Assembly (NCBI RefSeq): GCF_016587375.1
Contig: NZ_BNJG01000002.1
Span: 2,356,001 to 2,420,000, forward strand
From: Ktedonobacter robiniae
Lineage (GTDB): Bacteria; Chloroflexota; Ktedonobacteria; Ktedonobacterales; Ktedonobacteraceae
DNA length: 64,000 nucleotides
Direction of reading: 5' to 3'
The stretch's first letter is position 1. The number at the start of each line of letters is the position of its first letter. The translations under genes and the position numbers were made by a program. This document shows, piece after piece, positions 55,715-64,000 of this stretch. The notes beneath the pieces were generated by a model. That model did not search any database, had not been told where the DNA came from, and saw only the letters and a list, made by a program, of their open reading frames with translations.

Positions 55715-57184
55715 ATGAACGAACAATTTCGTGGATATCGACTCGTCACCCAACTCGCGAAGAAAACGAAGAGTAGTCTCTATCTAGCCCGACCGATAAC
55801 GGCACCTACAGAGAAAGTAACCATTAAGATCTTCGATTCTCTGGATTCAGGGATAGATCAAGAGTTTTTTTATAACGAAGTAGATCAATTGATACAGCTG
55901 CGCCATCCCTTTCTTAATTCTCTTCTCGATGGAGGTATTGAGCAAGGCCGCCCGTATCTCATCAGTCGTTATGCGCCTAATGGCTCGTTACGTCAGCGCC
56001 TCAAGAGTGTTAGACCTCTCACATTGGAGAACTCTTTCCTGATCCTCATGCAGATAGGACAGGCGCTAGCGCATACACATGGGTGGAACGTTGTTCACGC
56101 ACACCTCAAACCAGAAAATGTGCTTTTTAATGCCCAGGATGAGGCCATGCTAGCGGACTTTATCCCGCCAAGCCTGTTTAAAAGTTATTTTCCCCACTCC
56201 CACCTTGAGCAGGAGGATAGCCAGTATCAGGCGCCTGAACAAAAAAAAGGCACCTTTTGTAGAGAGAGTGATCAATATGCCCTGGGATTTATGGCGTATG
56301 AACTGCTGACTGGTGAACCTCCGCATGCGGCAACCACCTTCACCGAAGGGCAGTTTACCCAGATTTATCCTGTCCTACCATCGCACATTGTTCCTGCATT
56401 GCCCCGTTATTTCGATGATGCATTACCTAAAGCCCTGGCAAATGATCCTTTGGAGCGTCACGAGAACGTTGCCGCCTTTATCGAGGCTCTTACTGCAGGT
56501 CATGTGAATGTAACAATGAACCCATCTCTAGAGATGCTCCTACCACTTTTAACTGGAGAAAAGGGGGCATCCCCACCCGCTTCCCTGCTGACAAGCAAGA
56601 ACAAGAAGAGCAGCCCTCTTTCACCCAGAGAGAGTATCGCTGTCGCTACGCCGCCCAGGCCAAAGGGCGGCAATGTTCGGCCGGAGGCTCAGGAGCGTGG
56701 AACAGACAAACCAGCGCCCCTTATACTCTCTCAGACAAGCAACGCACCCATAATGGGAGCTCCAGAGAGCGCCTTCCAGATTACCCAGAAAGAGCCTTCC
56801 CGGGTTCAGACAAAAACGCCGACTCAGCGTAGCAGAAAGGCTGTTCTCATAGGGAGCTTTCTGGCTCTCGCCTGCGTGCTGCTTCTTAGCATCGGCCTGC
56901 TGCCTCAATTCTTGTCATTAGGCAAACAGGAACAGAGACCTACTTTCAACGCGACCGCGCCGTCTATGGCTGCGACAAAGACACAAACGCAAGTACCGGT
57001 GGCGCAATCAACGATTACACCTTTGCCAACCGCCACGCAGAAAGCGCGAGTGACTCCATCCCCAACGGCCAACGTATTGCCTACGGCAACGGCAACTTCG
57101 TCAGGTCCCAGACCAACCCCCACCTCAGGTCCCAAACCAACTCCCACTCCTATATGTCGATGCCTGCTCCTATGTAAGTGCTAA
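55715..57184 (+). CDS. Membrane-anchored Ser/Thr kinase-like protein, probable pseudokinase
   Basis: A 489-residue protein with a Hanks-type kinase fold (about 1-270), a linker, one membrane helix (about 372-398) and a Thr/Pro-rich outer tail ending in several cysteines (CRCLLLCKC). The beta-3 lysine (VTIKIF) and helix-C Glu (NEVDQL) are present. The glycine loop is lost (LAKKTKSSLYL), the catalytic HRD reads HAH in VVHAHLKPENVL, and DFG reads DFI. Loss of the catalytic Asp suggests it cannot phosphorylate and instead acts as a scaffold or sensor. GAGG precedes the ATG. Confidence 0.88.
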   Translation: MNEQFRGYRLVTQLAKKTKSSLYLARPITAPTEKVTIKIFDSLDSGIDQEFFYNEVDQLIQLRHPFLNSLLDGGIEQGRPYLISRYAPNGSLRQRLKSVRPLTLENSFLILMQIGQALAHTHGWNVVHAHLKPENVLFNAQDEAMLADFIPPSLFKSYFPHSHLEQEDSQYQAPEQKKGTFCRESDQYALGFMAYELLTGEPPHAATTFTEGQFTQIYPVLPSHIVPALPRYFDDALPKALANDPLERHENVAAFIEALTAGHVNVTMNPSLEMLLPLLTGEKGASPPASLLTSKNKKSSPLSPRESIAVATPPRPKGGNVRPEAQERGTDKPAPLILSQTSNAPIMGAPESAFQITQKEPSRVQTKTPTQRSRKAVLIGSFLALACVLLLSIGLLPQFLSLGKQEQRPTFNATAPSMAATKTQTQVPVAQSTITPLPTATQKARVTPSPTANVLPTATATSSGPRPTPTSGPKPTPTPICRCLLLCKC

Positions 57185-57207
57185 AGTGATGAAGAAATTT
57201 AAAGATT

Positions 57208-57597
57208 ATGATGAATCCTAAAACAGAATACATTATCCGCTTCTTTTTTGAATGGAGAGAGTCGTGCTTCTGGAGTGGTAATGATGCCGCCCGAGAACGC
57301 TTTGACTCTCCTATTGAGCCGGAGGAATTACCGTTGTCGGAGAGCACGATCAAGCGAGCCAATGAATTGATAGAATGGCATGACAAGGCGTTGAACTGGG
57401 AGTATCCTCCTGATCCTGGTCCCTGGCGCCAGGAAGAGTGTGATCGGTTTAATCAGGCGGCAAAAGAGCTTCTCAGCGCTGTGCGGCAGGAGTTGGGAGA
57501 GCGTTTTGAAGTAGTTGATGAGTCTTGGGAGGAGCAGGAAGACCCAGACCTCGAAGCCTATTTGCGAGACCCAAAGGGTTTTAAGAGAAAAGCATAG
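57208..57597 (+). CDS. Hypothetical protein (129 aa)
   Basis: A small acidic soluble protein, rich in Trp, Glu and Pro (EWRESCFWSGNDAARERF; PPDPGPWRQEECDRF). No family is recognised. It follows the pseudokinase gene by 23 bases on the same strand and may be cotranscribed. The ribosome site is weak. Confidence 0.72.
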   Translation: MMNPKTEYIIRFFFEWRESCFWSGNDAARERFDSPIEPEELPLSESTIKRANELIEWHDKALNWEYPPDPGPWRQEECDRFNQAAKELLSAVRQELGERFEVVDESWEEQEDPDLEAYLRDPKGFKRKA

Positions 57598-57716
57598 ATC
57601 AGAGCTGAACCTTACTTCTGGGTGAGCGTTTCATAGATAAGTGGTGAGTGGTCGAAAGGGGATGGTGGGTGCTGAAATTGGAGGCTATTCGCTCAGGAAA
57701 CAAGAGGAGGCTAAGC

Positions 57717-58148
57717 GTGATCTGTTACCAGTGTATTTGTGAAGATTCGACGGCTACACATATGGCCTGCGCGGTCTGCTCGCGTTGTGGGGGTGGGGCC
57801 TGTGAGCGGCATGTGGTTGAGAGTGGACGCACGCATAGCGGGTTGAGTGGGGCGGCGCAGACTTGGTTGATCTGTACGCGCTGTTACTATGGCGATACCT
57901 CGGTGGCAGCTCAAGCCGAGAAAGCTGTTTATATGCGGGCAGAAGAGGGCGCGGTACAGAAGTTTTTTGCCCGCCTGCCCTGGAAGCGACAGTGCCAGGA
58001 GCCGGCGCAGGAGCCAGTATTGCCCAGCGCCAACGAGGCCGTTGAGACGGTCGAGGCCTTCTTGCGTATGATCAAAGTTGAGGTGCAAGACATATTGGTG
58101 GAGGAGACAGAAGATACTTCACGCGAGCTAGGCGGCTCTGAGAGCTAA
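57717..58148 (+). CDS. Zinc-ribbon-like hypothetical protein (143 aa)
   Basis: The N-terminal 45 residues hold paired cysteines and histidines (CYQC...CAVCSRCGGGACERH, then CTRC about 30 residues later), the pattern of DUF2180-like zinc-binding proteins. The rest is helical and acidic. The GTG at 57717 is chosen because GAGGAGG lies six bases upstream; longer frames from 57648 or 57669 have weaker support. A hairpin terminator follows. Confidence 0.75.
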   Translation: MICYQCICEDSTATHMACAVCSRCGGGACERHVVESGRTHSGLSGAAQTWLICTRCYYGDTSVAAQAEKAVYMRAEEGAVQKFFARLPWKRQCQEPAQEPVLPSANEAVETVEAFLRMIKVEVQDILVEETEDTSRELGGSES

Positions 58149-58175
58149 GGTGGGCAAGCACAATAGCATAGAATA

Positions 58176-58225
58176 AAGCGAGATGATTGAGGAAGCGATC
58201 TTCCTCAATCATCTCGCTTTTGTTT
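58176..58225 (+). terminator. Perfect hairpin terminator
   Basis: Two exact 21-base arms (AAAGCGAGATGATTGAGGAA plus G, and its complement) around a four-base loop, ending in T4. It lies 28 bases after the zinc-ribbon gene. The stem shares its GAGGAAG/CTTCCTC apex with the terminator at 59159. Confidence 0.85.
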
Positions 58226-58342
58226 GCCTGTTTGAATGTAGGAGAAGCGCTATAGTCCACTTTGGGGTGGGGCAGTATGCTACCTCTAGTCAGCGGGTTG
58301 TTATCTCAATAATTGCGAGCAAAAAGAATTTGGGAGGCGGAT

Positions 58343-59158
58343 ATGCAGTTTATGCAACAATACAAGCAGTGTTTACAGGCCTGTGTGGGCGCGACTAGAG
58401 ATCTTAGTAGCAATCTGGCGGTTGCAAGCACGCTCTGTTTCTATGAGGGTTCGGAGATGCTCAATGCGGGTATTCCCTTAGCTATTGGTTCAGTAGCCAG
58501 CGCTGTGCTCAGTACCGAATATATTCATCTCTCCGGTGATGTCCAGCCTGGAGATATGTACGATGTTGCCTATACTGAGCCTCCTACGCACGCAAGGGGA
58601 CAGGTTGAGACTGCTTTTGAAGAGGTTTTTCGCGCGTTGGCACTCTGCCTCCTCCAACTTGAGGTCGTTTTACGTAATCTCCATTACTCCTACACGCGCC
58701 TGCATGCGACCGAGCAGCTACTAATGGCGCAGGCTAGCAATCCCAAGGGTGGCGAGTATCAGGATGCGCAAATGTTCTCGACCCTGCATCTACAGGCCCT
58801 CTGGCGCAACCTTGAGTTGAGCGAGCACCTGCATGCGCTGCTTCTTTCAAGCGCGCCTCGCGTGAATATGTATTGGTATCGTGCGAAACAGCGGCTCCCC
58901 AACCAGCAGCACTTTACCTACCAGGAAATTGAGCAAGTCCTGACCTCCGCGTGGCAGAATCAAAGGCAGAGCATTGCGACCTACCAGCTTCCCGCCTTTG
59001 ATATTTATGGACCTGAACTCGCCCTTCAACTGCTCTCGCAGCAGGGTGAGTTCTCTTTTCCAGCGCCCCTGCTTCAGCGTCAATACCACGAAAGCGTATA
59101 CTACCTCAACCAGACCTTACGTTCCTGCCAGGATCATTTCTATGATGATTTCAAGTAG
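58343..59158 (+). CDS. Hypothetical protein (271 aa)
   Basis: A mostly helical, soluble protein with several glutamine- and leucine-rich helices (QQYKQCLQACVGATRDL; LALCLLQLEVVLRNLHYSY). No family is recognised. GGAGG lies six bases before the ATG. It is convergent with the fumarase gene and ends in a shared perfect hairpin. Confidence 0.78.
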   Translation: MQFMQQYKQCLQACVGATRDLSSNLAVASTLCFYEGSEMLNAGIPLAIGSVASAVLSTEYIHLSGDVQPGDMYDVAYTEPPTHARGQVETAFEEVFRALALCLLQLEVVLRNLHYSYTRLHATEQLLMAQASNPKGGEYQDAQMFSTLHLQALWRNLELSEHLHALLLSSAPRVNMYWYRAKQRLPNQQHFTYQEIEQVLTSAWQNQRQSIATYQLPAFDIYGPELALQLLSQQGEFSFPAPLLQRQYHESVYYLNQTLRSCQDHFYDDFK

Positions 59159-59205
59159 ATCGAGATAGTCGAGGAAGCTCGCTTCCTCGACTATCTCGAT
59201 TTTGC
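59159..59205. terminator. Perfect hairpin terminator between convergent genes
   Basis: Two exact 19-base arms (ATCGAGATAGTCGAGGAAG and its complement) around a four-base loop, followed by T4 on the plus strand. The stem begins directly after the stop codon of the upstream gene and ends 11 bases from the fumarase stop. Confidence 0.85.
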
Positions 59206-59210
59206 TTTCT

Positions 59211-60722
59211 CTACTTCTGCAAAAAGGTCCTTATGGGTTGTTTGTAGGTCCCTGTGGGGTCTCCAACCATCTGTGCGGGGACTACAACACGGTCAAACTC
59301 GTCGGCGCTGATGTAGCCGCTGGCAAGCGCAGCCTCGCGCAGGGTGGTATGAGTGTCAAACGCCCTATGGGCGATGGCTGAGGCTTTATCATAGCCTATG
59401 ACTGGACTCAGGGCTGTCACCAGCATCAGTGACTCATTGACGTAAGTATTGATCTTCTCTGTATCTGGCGTGATCCCCTCAAGGCTGTATTGGCGCAGTT
59501 TCTCGCAGGCATCGCCCAGGATGCGCGCTGAGTGGAGCACATTATTGATGATGATGGGCCGCATGGCGTTTAGCTCGAAGTTCCCTTGGGAACCAGCGAT
59601 AGCGACCACGTTATCATCGCCGATGACCTGAATACACACCATGACCATGGCCTCTTCTTGCGTGGGATTGACCTTGCCGGGCATAATGGAGGAACCTGGC
59701 TCATTGGCAGGGATATTCAGTTCGTGTAGGCCCGCGCGAGGACCACACCCAAGCCAACGCAGATCGTTGGCAATCTTCATGAGTGCGACTGCGAGGGCGC
59801 GTAGGGCTGCGCTTGCATTGACCATGGCATCCAGCGACCCCTGGGCGGCAAATTTGTTGGGGGCGCTGACAAAGGGATGCCCCGTCAGGTGGGCAATTTC
59901 CGTGGCGATCCTGGGCCCAAAATCTGGTAAGGTGTTAAGCCCTGTTCCCACGGCGGTTCCACCTGCGGCTAGCTTGTAGAGACCCTTCATGGATTGCTTG
60001 ACGAGGTCGAGCGCATCCTTAAGTTGCGTTACATAACCTGACCATTCCTGTCCGACGGTGAGGGGCGTGGCGTCTTGCAGGTGCGTGCGGCCAATCTTGA
60101 CGACATCGACCCACTGCTGAGCCTTTTCCCACATTACCTGGATGAGAGCCTCCACTTTGGGTATGAGGTGGTCATTGAACATGAACACGGTTGCTATATG
60201 CATCGCCGTAGGGAAGGTATCGTTGGAGGACTGCGACATGTTGACATCATCGTTGGGATGAATAGGCTTTTTGCTGCCTAGTTTTCCTCCGGAGAGTTGA
60301 ATGGCGCGGTTGGAGATGACCTCATTTACGTTCATGTTTGATTGAGTACCCGAACCCGTTTGCCATACGTATAGAGGGAACTCACTGTCAAGCTTACCCT
60401 TGATAACTTCATCGGCTACTTTGCAGATCAGTTCGGCTTTCTCCTGTGAGAGCTTGCCTGCTTCGGCGTTGACGATGGCTGCCGCCTTCTTCACATATCC
60501 ATAGGCGTGATAGACCTCCTTTGGCATGTAGTCATCGCCAATAGAGAAGTGGATCAGGGAGCGCTGGGTTTGCGCTCCCCAATAATGCTCTGCTGGAACA
60601 TTGATGGCACCCATGGAGTCTGTTTCCTGCCGGGTGCCAGTTGCTCCAGTATCAACGGGTAGGTCATGTATAACGACTGTTTGTGTGCTCTTCTTCGGAT
60701 TGCTCCTACGAGGCGTGCTCAT
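59211..60722 (-). CDS. fumC: Class II fumarate hydratase
   Basis: A 503-residue fumarase/aspartase-superfamily enzyme converting fumarate and malate. It shows GSGTQSNMNVNEV, the His-containing GRTHLQDATPLTVGQEW, and the superfamily signature GSSIMPGKVNPTQEEA. The N-terminus has about 40 extra residues, low in complexity, compared with usual FumC. ATG at 60722 overlaps the malic enzyme stop (ATGA), with GGAGG upstream, so translation is coupled. Confidence 0.95.
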   Translation of the reverse strand: MSTPRRSNPKKSTQTVVIHDLPVDTGATGTRQETDSMGAINVPAEHYWGAQTQRSLIHFSIGDDYMPKEVYHAYGYVKKAAAIVNAEAGKLSQEKAELICKVADEVIKGKLDSEFPLYVWQTGSGTQSNMNVNEVISNRAIQLSGGKLGSKKPIHPNDDVNMSQSSNDTFPTAMHIATVFMFNDHLIPKVEALIQVMWEKAQQWVDVVKIGRTHLQDATPLTVGQEWSGYVTQLKDALDLVKQSMKGLYKLAAGGTAVGTGLNTLPDFGPRIATEIAHLTGHPFVSAPNKFAAQGSLDAMVNASAALRALAVALMKIANDLRWLGCGPRAGLHELNIPANEPGSSIMPGKVNPTQEEAMVMVCIQVIGDDNVVAIAGSQGNFELNAMRPIIINNVLHSARILGDACEKLRQYSLEGITPDTEKINTYVNESLMLVTALSPVIGYDKASAIAHRAFDTHTTLREAALASGYISADEFDRVVVPAQMVGDPTGTYKQPIRTFLQK

Positions 60723-62452
60723 ACACGGACCTCCTGCCTGACGACAACCTGGGGATAGACGGGCTTCCACATCGCGTCCTGCACCTGTTGAATGATATTG
60801 GGAAGCTTGGCCCTGGCCAGTCCTTCGGCGGCGGCTGTTTTGGCGACTTCTACGGCGACGGTCGCAGAGACGGCGCGCAGGTTCTCCACATGTGGCAAGA
60901 GTGAGGCTCCAGGCTGGTGTACATCTACCAGGCTGGCCACAGCCCTGGCAGCCGCCATAAGCATGCCATCGCTGACGCGCTGCGCTCGTGAAACAATCGT
61001 TCCCAATCCAAGCCCTGGATAGAGGAGCGCGTTATTGGCCTGGCCAATCGTGTAGGTTGTCCCTTTGAGAGTGATGGGATGCCAGGGGACGCCTGTTGCG
61101 ACAAGCGCGTGTCCATCAGTCCAGGAGAGCAAGTTGGTCGGCGTAGCCTCCATTAGAGATGTAGGATTGGAGAGGGGGAAGATGATGGGGCGCTCCGTAT
61201 GGGCCGCCATCTCTTTGACTATAGCCTCGGTAAAGGTCTCGGGAGCCGTTGAAGTTCCAATCATAGCCGTGGGATGCACCTGGCGTACGACTTCGGCCAG
61301 GCTGATGCCTCCATTGGGCATATCGTGTTTCCACCCGGAGACCTCGCTGGCGGGCCGGGCATAGGCAACCTGGAAATCGCGGAGCGCCTCGCCCATGTTA
61401 TCGACGAGGAGGCCCTGAATGTCGACGCACCAGAAGCGTCGTGTGGCCTCTTCTTGCGATAAGCCCTCGCGCATCATGGCGGCGCGTATCTGGTCAGCAT
61501 TGCCAATCCCAGCGGTGCCTGAGCCAAAGATGACGACTCGTTGATCGCGTAGAGACTGCCCGGTGACCTTCATGGCTGAGAACAAGGCGGCCAGGGTGAT
61601 GGCTCCAGTGCCTTGCATATCGTCATTGAAGGTGCAGATCTGCGAGCGGTACTTCTCCAGAATGCGGCGCCCGTTCCCAGGTCCAAAGTCCTCCCAGTGC
61701 AACATGGCATGGGGAAATAGCCTGGTTGCGGTCTTGATATAGGCCTCGATAAAGGCGTCATAACGCGCGCCGCGCACCCTGGCATGCTGGTTGCCCAGGT
61801 AGAAGGGATCATTGAGCAGGCTCTCGCGATTGGTGCCGACGTCGAGCATGACTGGAATGACGCGAGCCGGGTCGATACCCGCCGCAGCGGTATAAACGGC
61901 AAGTTTACCAACTGAGATCTCGATGCCGCCCACGCCCCAGTCACCGATGCCAAGGATCTCTTCCGCGTCCGTCGCCACAATCAGGTCGATCTCATCGGGA
62001 CCGGCCCCGAAGTTCCGAAATGCCGTTTCGATCTCATCGAGATGGTCGATGGAGAGGTAGACTCCATGTGGTCTCCGGTATTCATGGTTATAGTGTTCGA
62101 TAGCGTGGGCGATGGTGGGATCATAAACGATTGGAAGCATCTCGTAGAGATGTTCGGAGAGCAGACGGTAGAAGAGGACCTCGTTACGGTCCTGGAGGGC
62201 GGTCAGAAACAGATTTTTCTGCACATCGCCTGCTTGCTGCTGGTACTGGGTGTAGGTGCGTTTGACTTGCTCATCGATGGTCGTTATCGCGGGCGGTAAG
62301 AGGCCATCGAGGTGAAGTGTCTTGCGCTCCTGCGCCGTGAAGGCAGTTCCACGGTTTAACATGGGATCGCTCAGAAGATTCAGGCCAGTGACCTCTGTCT
62401 CCAGGCGTCGATTTCCATCGAATGTGTTGGGAAGTAAGCGGTAATTTCTCAT
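60719..62452 (-). CDS. maeA: NAD-type malic enzyme
   Basis: A 577-residue malic enzyme, close to the 565 of E. coli MaeA, decarboxylating malate to pyruvate. Seen are GDWGVGGIEISVGKLAVYTA, MLDVGTNRESLLNDPFYLG, FNDDMQGTGAITLAAL (metal Asp) and the NAD motif VIFGSGTAGIGNADQI. The usual YISIKD segment reads YLSIDHLDE. It heads the operon with fumarase, a pairing that links fumarate, malate and pyruvate. Confidence 0.94.
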   Translation of the reverse strand: MRNYRLLPNTFDGNRRLETEVTGLNLLSDPMLNRGTAFTAQERKTLHLDGLLPPAITTIDEQVKRTYTQYQQQAGDVQKNLFLTALQDRNEVLFYRLLSEHLYEMLPIVYDPTIAHAIEHYNHEYRRPHGVYLSIDHLDEIETAFRNFGAGPDEIDLIVATDAEEILGIGDWGVGGIEISVGKLAVYTAAAGIDPARVIPVMLDVGTNRESLLNDPFYLGNQHARVRGARYDAFIEAYIKTATRLFPHAMLHWEDFGPGNGRRILEKYRSQICTFNDDMQGTGAITLAALFSAMKVTGQSLRDQRVVIFGSGTAGIGNADQIRAAMMREGLSQEEATRRFWCVDIQGLLVDNMGEALRDFQVAYARPASEVSGWKHDMPNGGISLAEVVRQVHPTAMIGTSTAPETFTEAIVKEMAAHTERPIIFPLSNPTSLMEATPTNLLSWTDGHALVATGVPWHPITLKGTTYTIGQANNALLYPGLGLGTIVSRAQRVSDGMLMAAARAVASLVDVHQPGASLLPHVENLRAVSATVAVEVAKTAAAEGLARAKLPNIIQQVQDAMWKPVYPQVVVRQEVRV

Positions 62453-62621
62453 TATGGTATGCCTCTCTCTTCTTTTACGCAGTAAGACCCCTCTAGCTTT
62501 ACTCTACGTTGTCTATCAATCACGGCAGATGTCTATCAGGACTTCTCGCCACTAAGTGGCCCGCAGAGTTAAGGGTGAGAACACATCGCCTGGAGACGAG
62601 ATAAGCAGTTCCACAATGCCC

Positions 62622-62660
62622 TTGACATTTGCTGTGGATGTAAGTATACTTCTTACATCC
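62622..62660 (+). promoter_or_regulatory. Promoter with embedded operator upstream of the Rrf2 gene
   Basis: TTGACA (62622-62627), 17 bases, TATACT (62645-62650) is a near-consensus promoter. An inverted repeat GGATGTAAG (62636-62644) and CTTACATCC (62652-62660) covers the spacer and -10 box. A bound regulator would block polymerase, so autorepression by the Rrf2 protein is likely. Confidence 0.8.
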
Positions 62661-62733
62661 GGGTGTAGTGAATATTGTTACATCGGAGAGGTTAGAAGAG
62701 AAACCCACAGTGTAGTGGAATGAGGAAGAGAGC

Positions 62734-63201
62734 ATGAGCGGTAATAGTCGTTTAACATTGGCGGTCCATACCCTGACCTGGATGGCGCGGAGAATGGCGA
62801 ACTATGGCGATCAGTATGATTTCTCCACGTCGCGAGCGATTGCTGAGAGTGTCAACACCAATCCAGTCACGCTGCGTGAACTGCTGGGGATGATGGAGGA
62901 GCAGGGCCTGGTAACAGTTCAACGCGGGAGTAACGCGGGCTGGAAGCTGGCGCGCAAACCAGAGGAGATTACGCTCCTTGAGGTATACCAGGTTGTTAAG
63001 CCGCATACTATGTTCACGCTCCATCACACACCCCCCAATCCAAAATGTCCTATCGGATGCGGCATAGGTCCCGCTTTGCAGGGGGTCTACGCCAATGTCC
63101 AGGAGGCAATGGAGGAGGAACTGGCGCGCACAACGATTGCCGATGTTTTGCGGGATACGCTTGCATCCACCGCTGCTATCCATGCGCGGCAGAACGAATG
63201 A
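62734..63201 (+). CDS. Rrf2-family transcriptional regulator
   Basis: A 155-residue Rrf2 protein with the winged-helix part at about 8-75 (SRAIAESVNTNPVTLRELLG, QRGSNAGWKLARKPEEITL). Two cysteines lie in NPKCPIGCGIG (spacing C-x3-C). That is fewer than the three ligands of IscR/NsrR, so it may be a thiol- or ligand-sensing YwnA-type member rather than an Fe-S one. Its promoter operator matches one before the MFS gene downstream. Confidence 0.9.
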   Translation: MSGNSRLTLAVHTLTWMARRMANYGDQYDFSTSRAIAESVNTNPVTLRELLGMMEEQGLVTVQRGSNAGWKLARKPEEITLLEVYQVVKPHTMFTLHHTPPNPKCPIGCGIGPALQGVYANVQEAMEEELARTTIADVLRDTLASTAAIHARQNE

Positions 63202-63281
63202 TTGATTTATTAGTCAGTTTCCTCGATGGGTCAATTATTACACCGTCAAGAAGGCACTGACATAACCCCCTTTTTTTATGC

Positions 63282-63310
63282 TGCGGTGTAACAATTTTTA
63301 TTACACCGCA
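63282..63310 (+). promoter_or_regulatory. Operator palindrome before the MFS gene
   Basis: TGCGGTGTAA and TTACACCGCA are exact inverted arms separated by nine bases. The inner TGTAA-N9-TTACA has the same spacing as in the Rrf2 promoter operator. A further half-site (ATTACACCG) lies at about 63236-63244. The palindrome ends 19 bases before the MFS start. Confidence 0.75.
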
Positions 63311-63329
63311 TTGAAAGGCTATTATTTTA

Positions 63330-64000
63330 ATGTCACAAATGACTCAACAACGCTTATTGGCTGAAGCCCATCGGGCGACACGTATAAATCCGCGTATTCT
63401 CCTGCTGGCGCTGGGCATGTTTGCGCTGGGGACCGACGCTTTTGTCGTAGCTGGTGTGCTGCCTGTGATTGCTCATGAAACGGGCGTGCCCGTTAGCGTG
63501 GCGGGACAACTGGTTACGGCCTTTTCGCTTACCTATGGGTTGGGGGCGCCGCTGCTAGCTGTCCTTATCAGTCGCTGGTTGCCGCATCGCGTGTTGATTA
63601 TCGCTCTTGGGCTTTTCTGTCTGGCAAATATAGGGTCAGCCCTGGCGCCAACCTTCCCGCTCTTGATGCTGACGCGCATTCTGACTGGTTGCTTTGCCGC
63701 GATGTATGCACCGCTGGCCTATACCATGGGAATCGCGCTTGCACCGCCGGAGAAGCGCGGCCAGGCTCTGGCGCTGGTCGTTATCGGGCTTACTGTGGCG
63801 ACCGCGCTTGGCTCGCCGCTGGGAACCTGGGTTGGCGAGCACTTTGGCTGGCGCCTCTCCTTTGGCCTGGTGGCGGGTCTGGCCGGAATAGGATTTCTGG
63901 CCTTCCTGATCAGCGGTCTGCCCAGGATTGCGACGCCGCCAACCGTATCGCTGCGGCAGCGACTCGCGCCCATAACTCAGCCTCGCCTGGTCCTGGCCTT
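63330..64000 (+). CDS. MFS transporter, 5' part (runs off the window)
   Basis: The first 223 residues of a major facilitator of the AraJ/YdhP-like DHA1 drug-efflux type. The start reads MSQMTQQRLLAEAHRATRI, then LALGMFALGTDAFVVAGVLP (helix 1), and six helices are visible, with RILTGCFAAMYAPLAYTMG as helix 4. The frame is open to the window end. AAAGG lies about 12 bases before the ATG. The shared operator pattern suggests control by the adjacent Rrf2 protein. Confidence 0.92.
   Translation, partial: MSQMTQQRLLAEAHRATRINPRILLLALGMFALGTDAFVVAGVLPVIAHETGVPVSVAGQLVTAFSLTYGLGAPLLAVLISRWLPHRVLIIALGLFCLANIGSALAPTFPLLMLTRILTGCFAAMYAPLAYTMGIALAPPEKRGQALALVVIGLTVATALGSPLGTWVGEHFGWRLSFGLVAGLAGIGFLAFLISGLPRIATPPTVSLRQRLAPITQPRLVLA

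Noticed and set aside
62734..63201. Fe-S cluster type Rrf2 (IscR/NsrR) assignment
   Set aside because: Only two closely spaced cysteines are present where three are expected.

Overview
The window looks like a chromosomal segment of a soil-type, multicellular member of the Chloroflexota, most plausibly class Ktedonobacteria. This is an inference from gene style: large Xre/NB-ARC/TPR regulators, a degenerate membrane-anchored Ser/Thr kinase, dense secondary-metabolite loci, mid-range GC and a free-standing 5S rRNA gene. No 16S or 23S rRNA is present to settle it. No insertion sequence, tRNA or CRISPR array was recognised.

Region 1 (1-23317) is a nonribosomal peptide locus. A large NRPS, cut by the window start and broken by an apparent one-base indel near 452-455, carries A-PCP-C-A-PCP-C-A-PCP-C. 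A second NRPS (degenerate C, A, PCP, TE) completes the line. Specificity residues read by eye suggest Gly for the third A domain and Asp for the last. Next come an SbnA-like and an SbnB-like enzyme, which together make L-2,3-diaminopropionate, flanking a heterodimeric ABC exporter. A STAND regulator and a type II thioesterase follow. The product is probably a small Dap/Gly/Asp-containing peptide, possibly a siderophore.

Region 2 (23443-30873) is L-rhamnose catabolism: kinase, fused aldolase/dehydrogenase and isomerase in one operon, divergent from a LacI-type regulator, with palindromic operators between them, then a DUF72 gene.

Region 3 (31178-37325) is the most interesting part. It is a compact RiPP-type locus with a B12-binding radical SAM protein, two 66-residue precursor-like peptides with almost identical leaders and divergent hydrophobic C-termini, a decayed copy of the radical SAM 3' end between them, an M16 metallopeptidase, a winged-helix protein and an MFS exporter. 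It is followed by a TPR relic and a second Xre/NB-ARC/TPR regulator (38191-40482).

Region 4 (40568-50444) holds small membrane or exported proteins, hydrolases, a solitary 5S rRNA gene with its own promoter and terminator, an ECF sigma factor operon (sigma, membrane partner, ABC-2 permease, ABC ATPase) with two matching candidate sigma promoters, a MerR regulator, an SDR and an alpha/beta hydrolase.

Region 5 (50557-64000) is mostly housekeeping and hypothetical genes: an APH-type phosphotransferase, a VOC protein, an F420-type oxidoreductase, DinB, an ArgE-type deacetylase, a pseudokinase, three hypothetical genes, a malic enzyme/fumarase operon, and an Rrf2 regulator next to an MFS transporter that share the same operator pattern. 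Long perfect hairpins recur in the gaps between genes.
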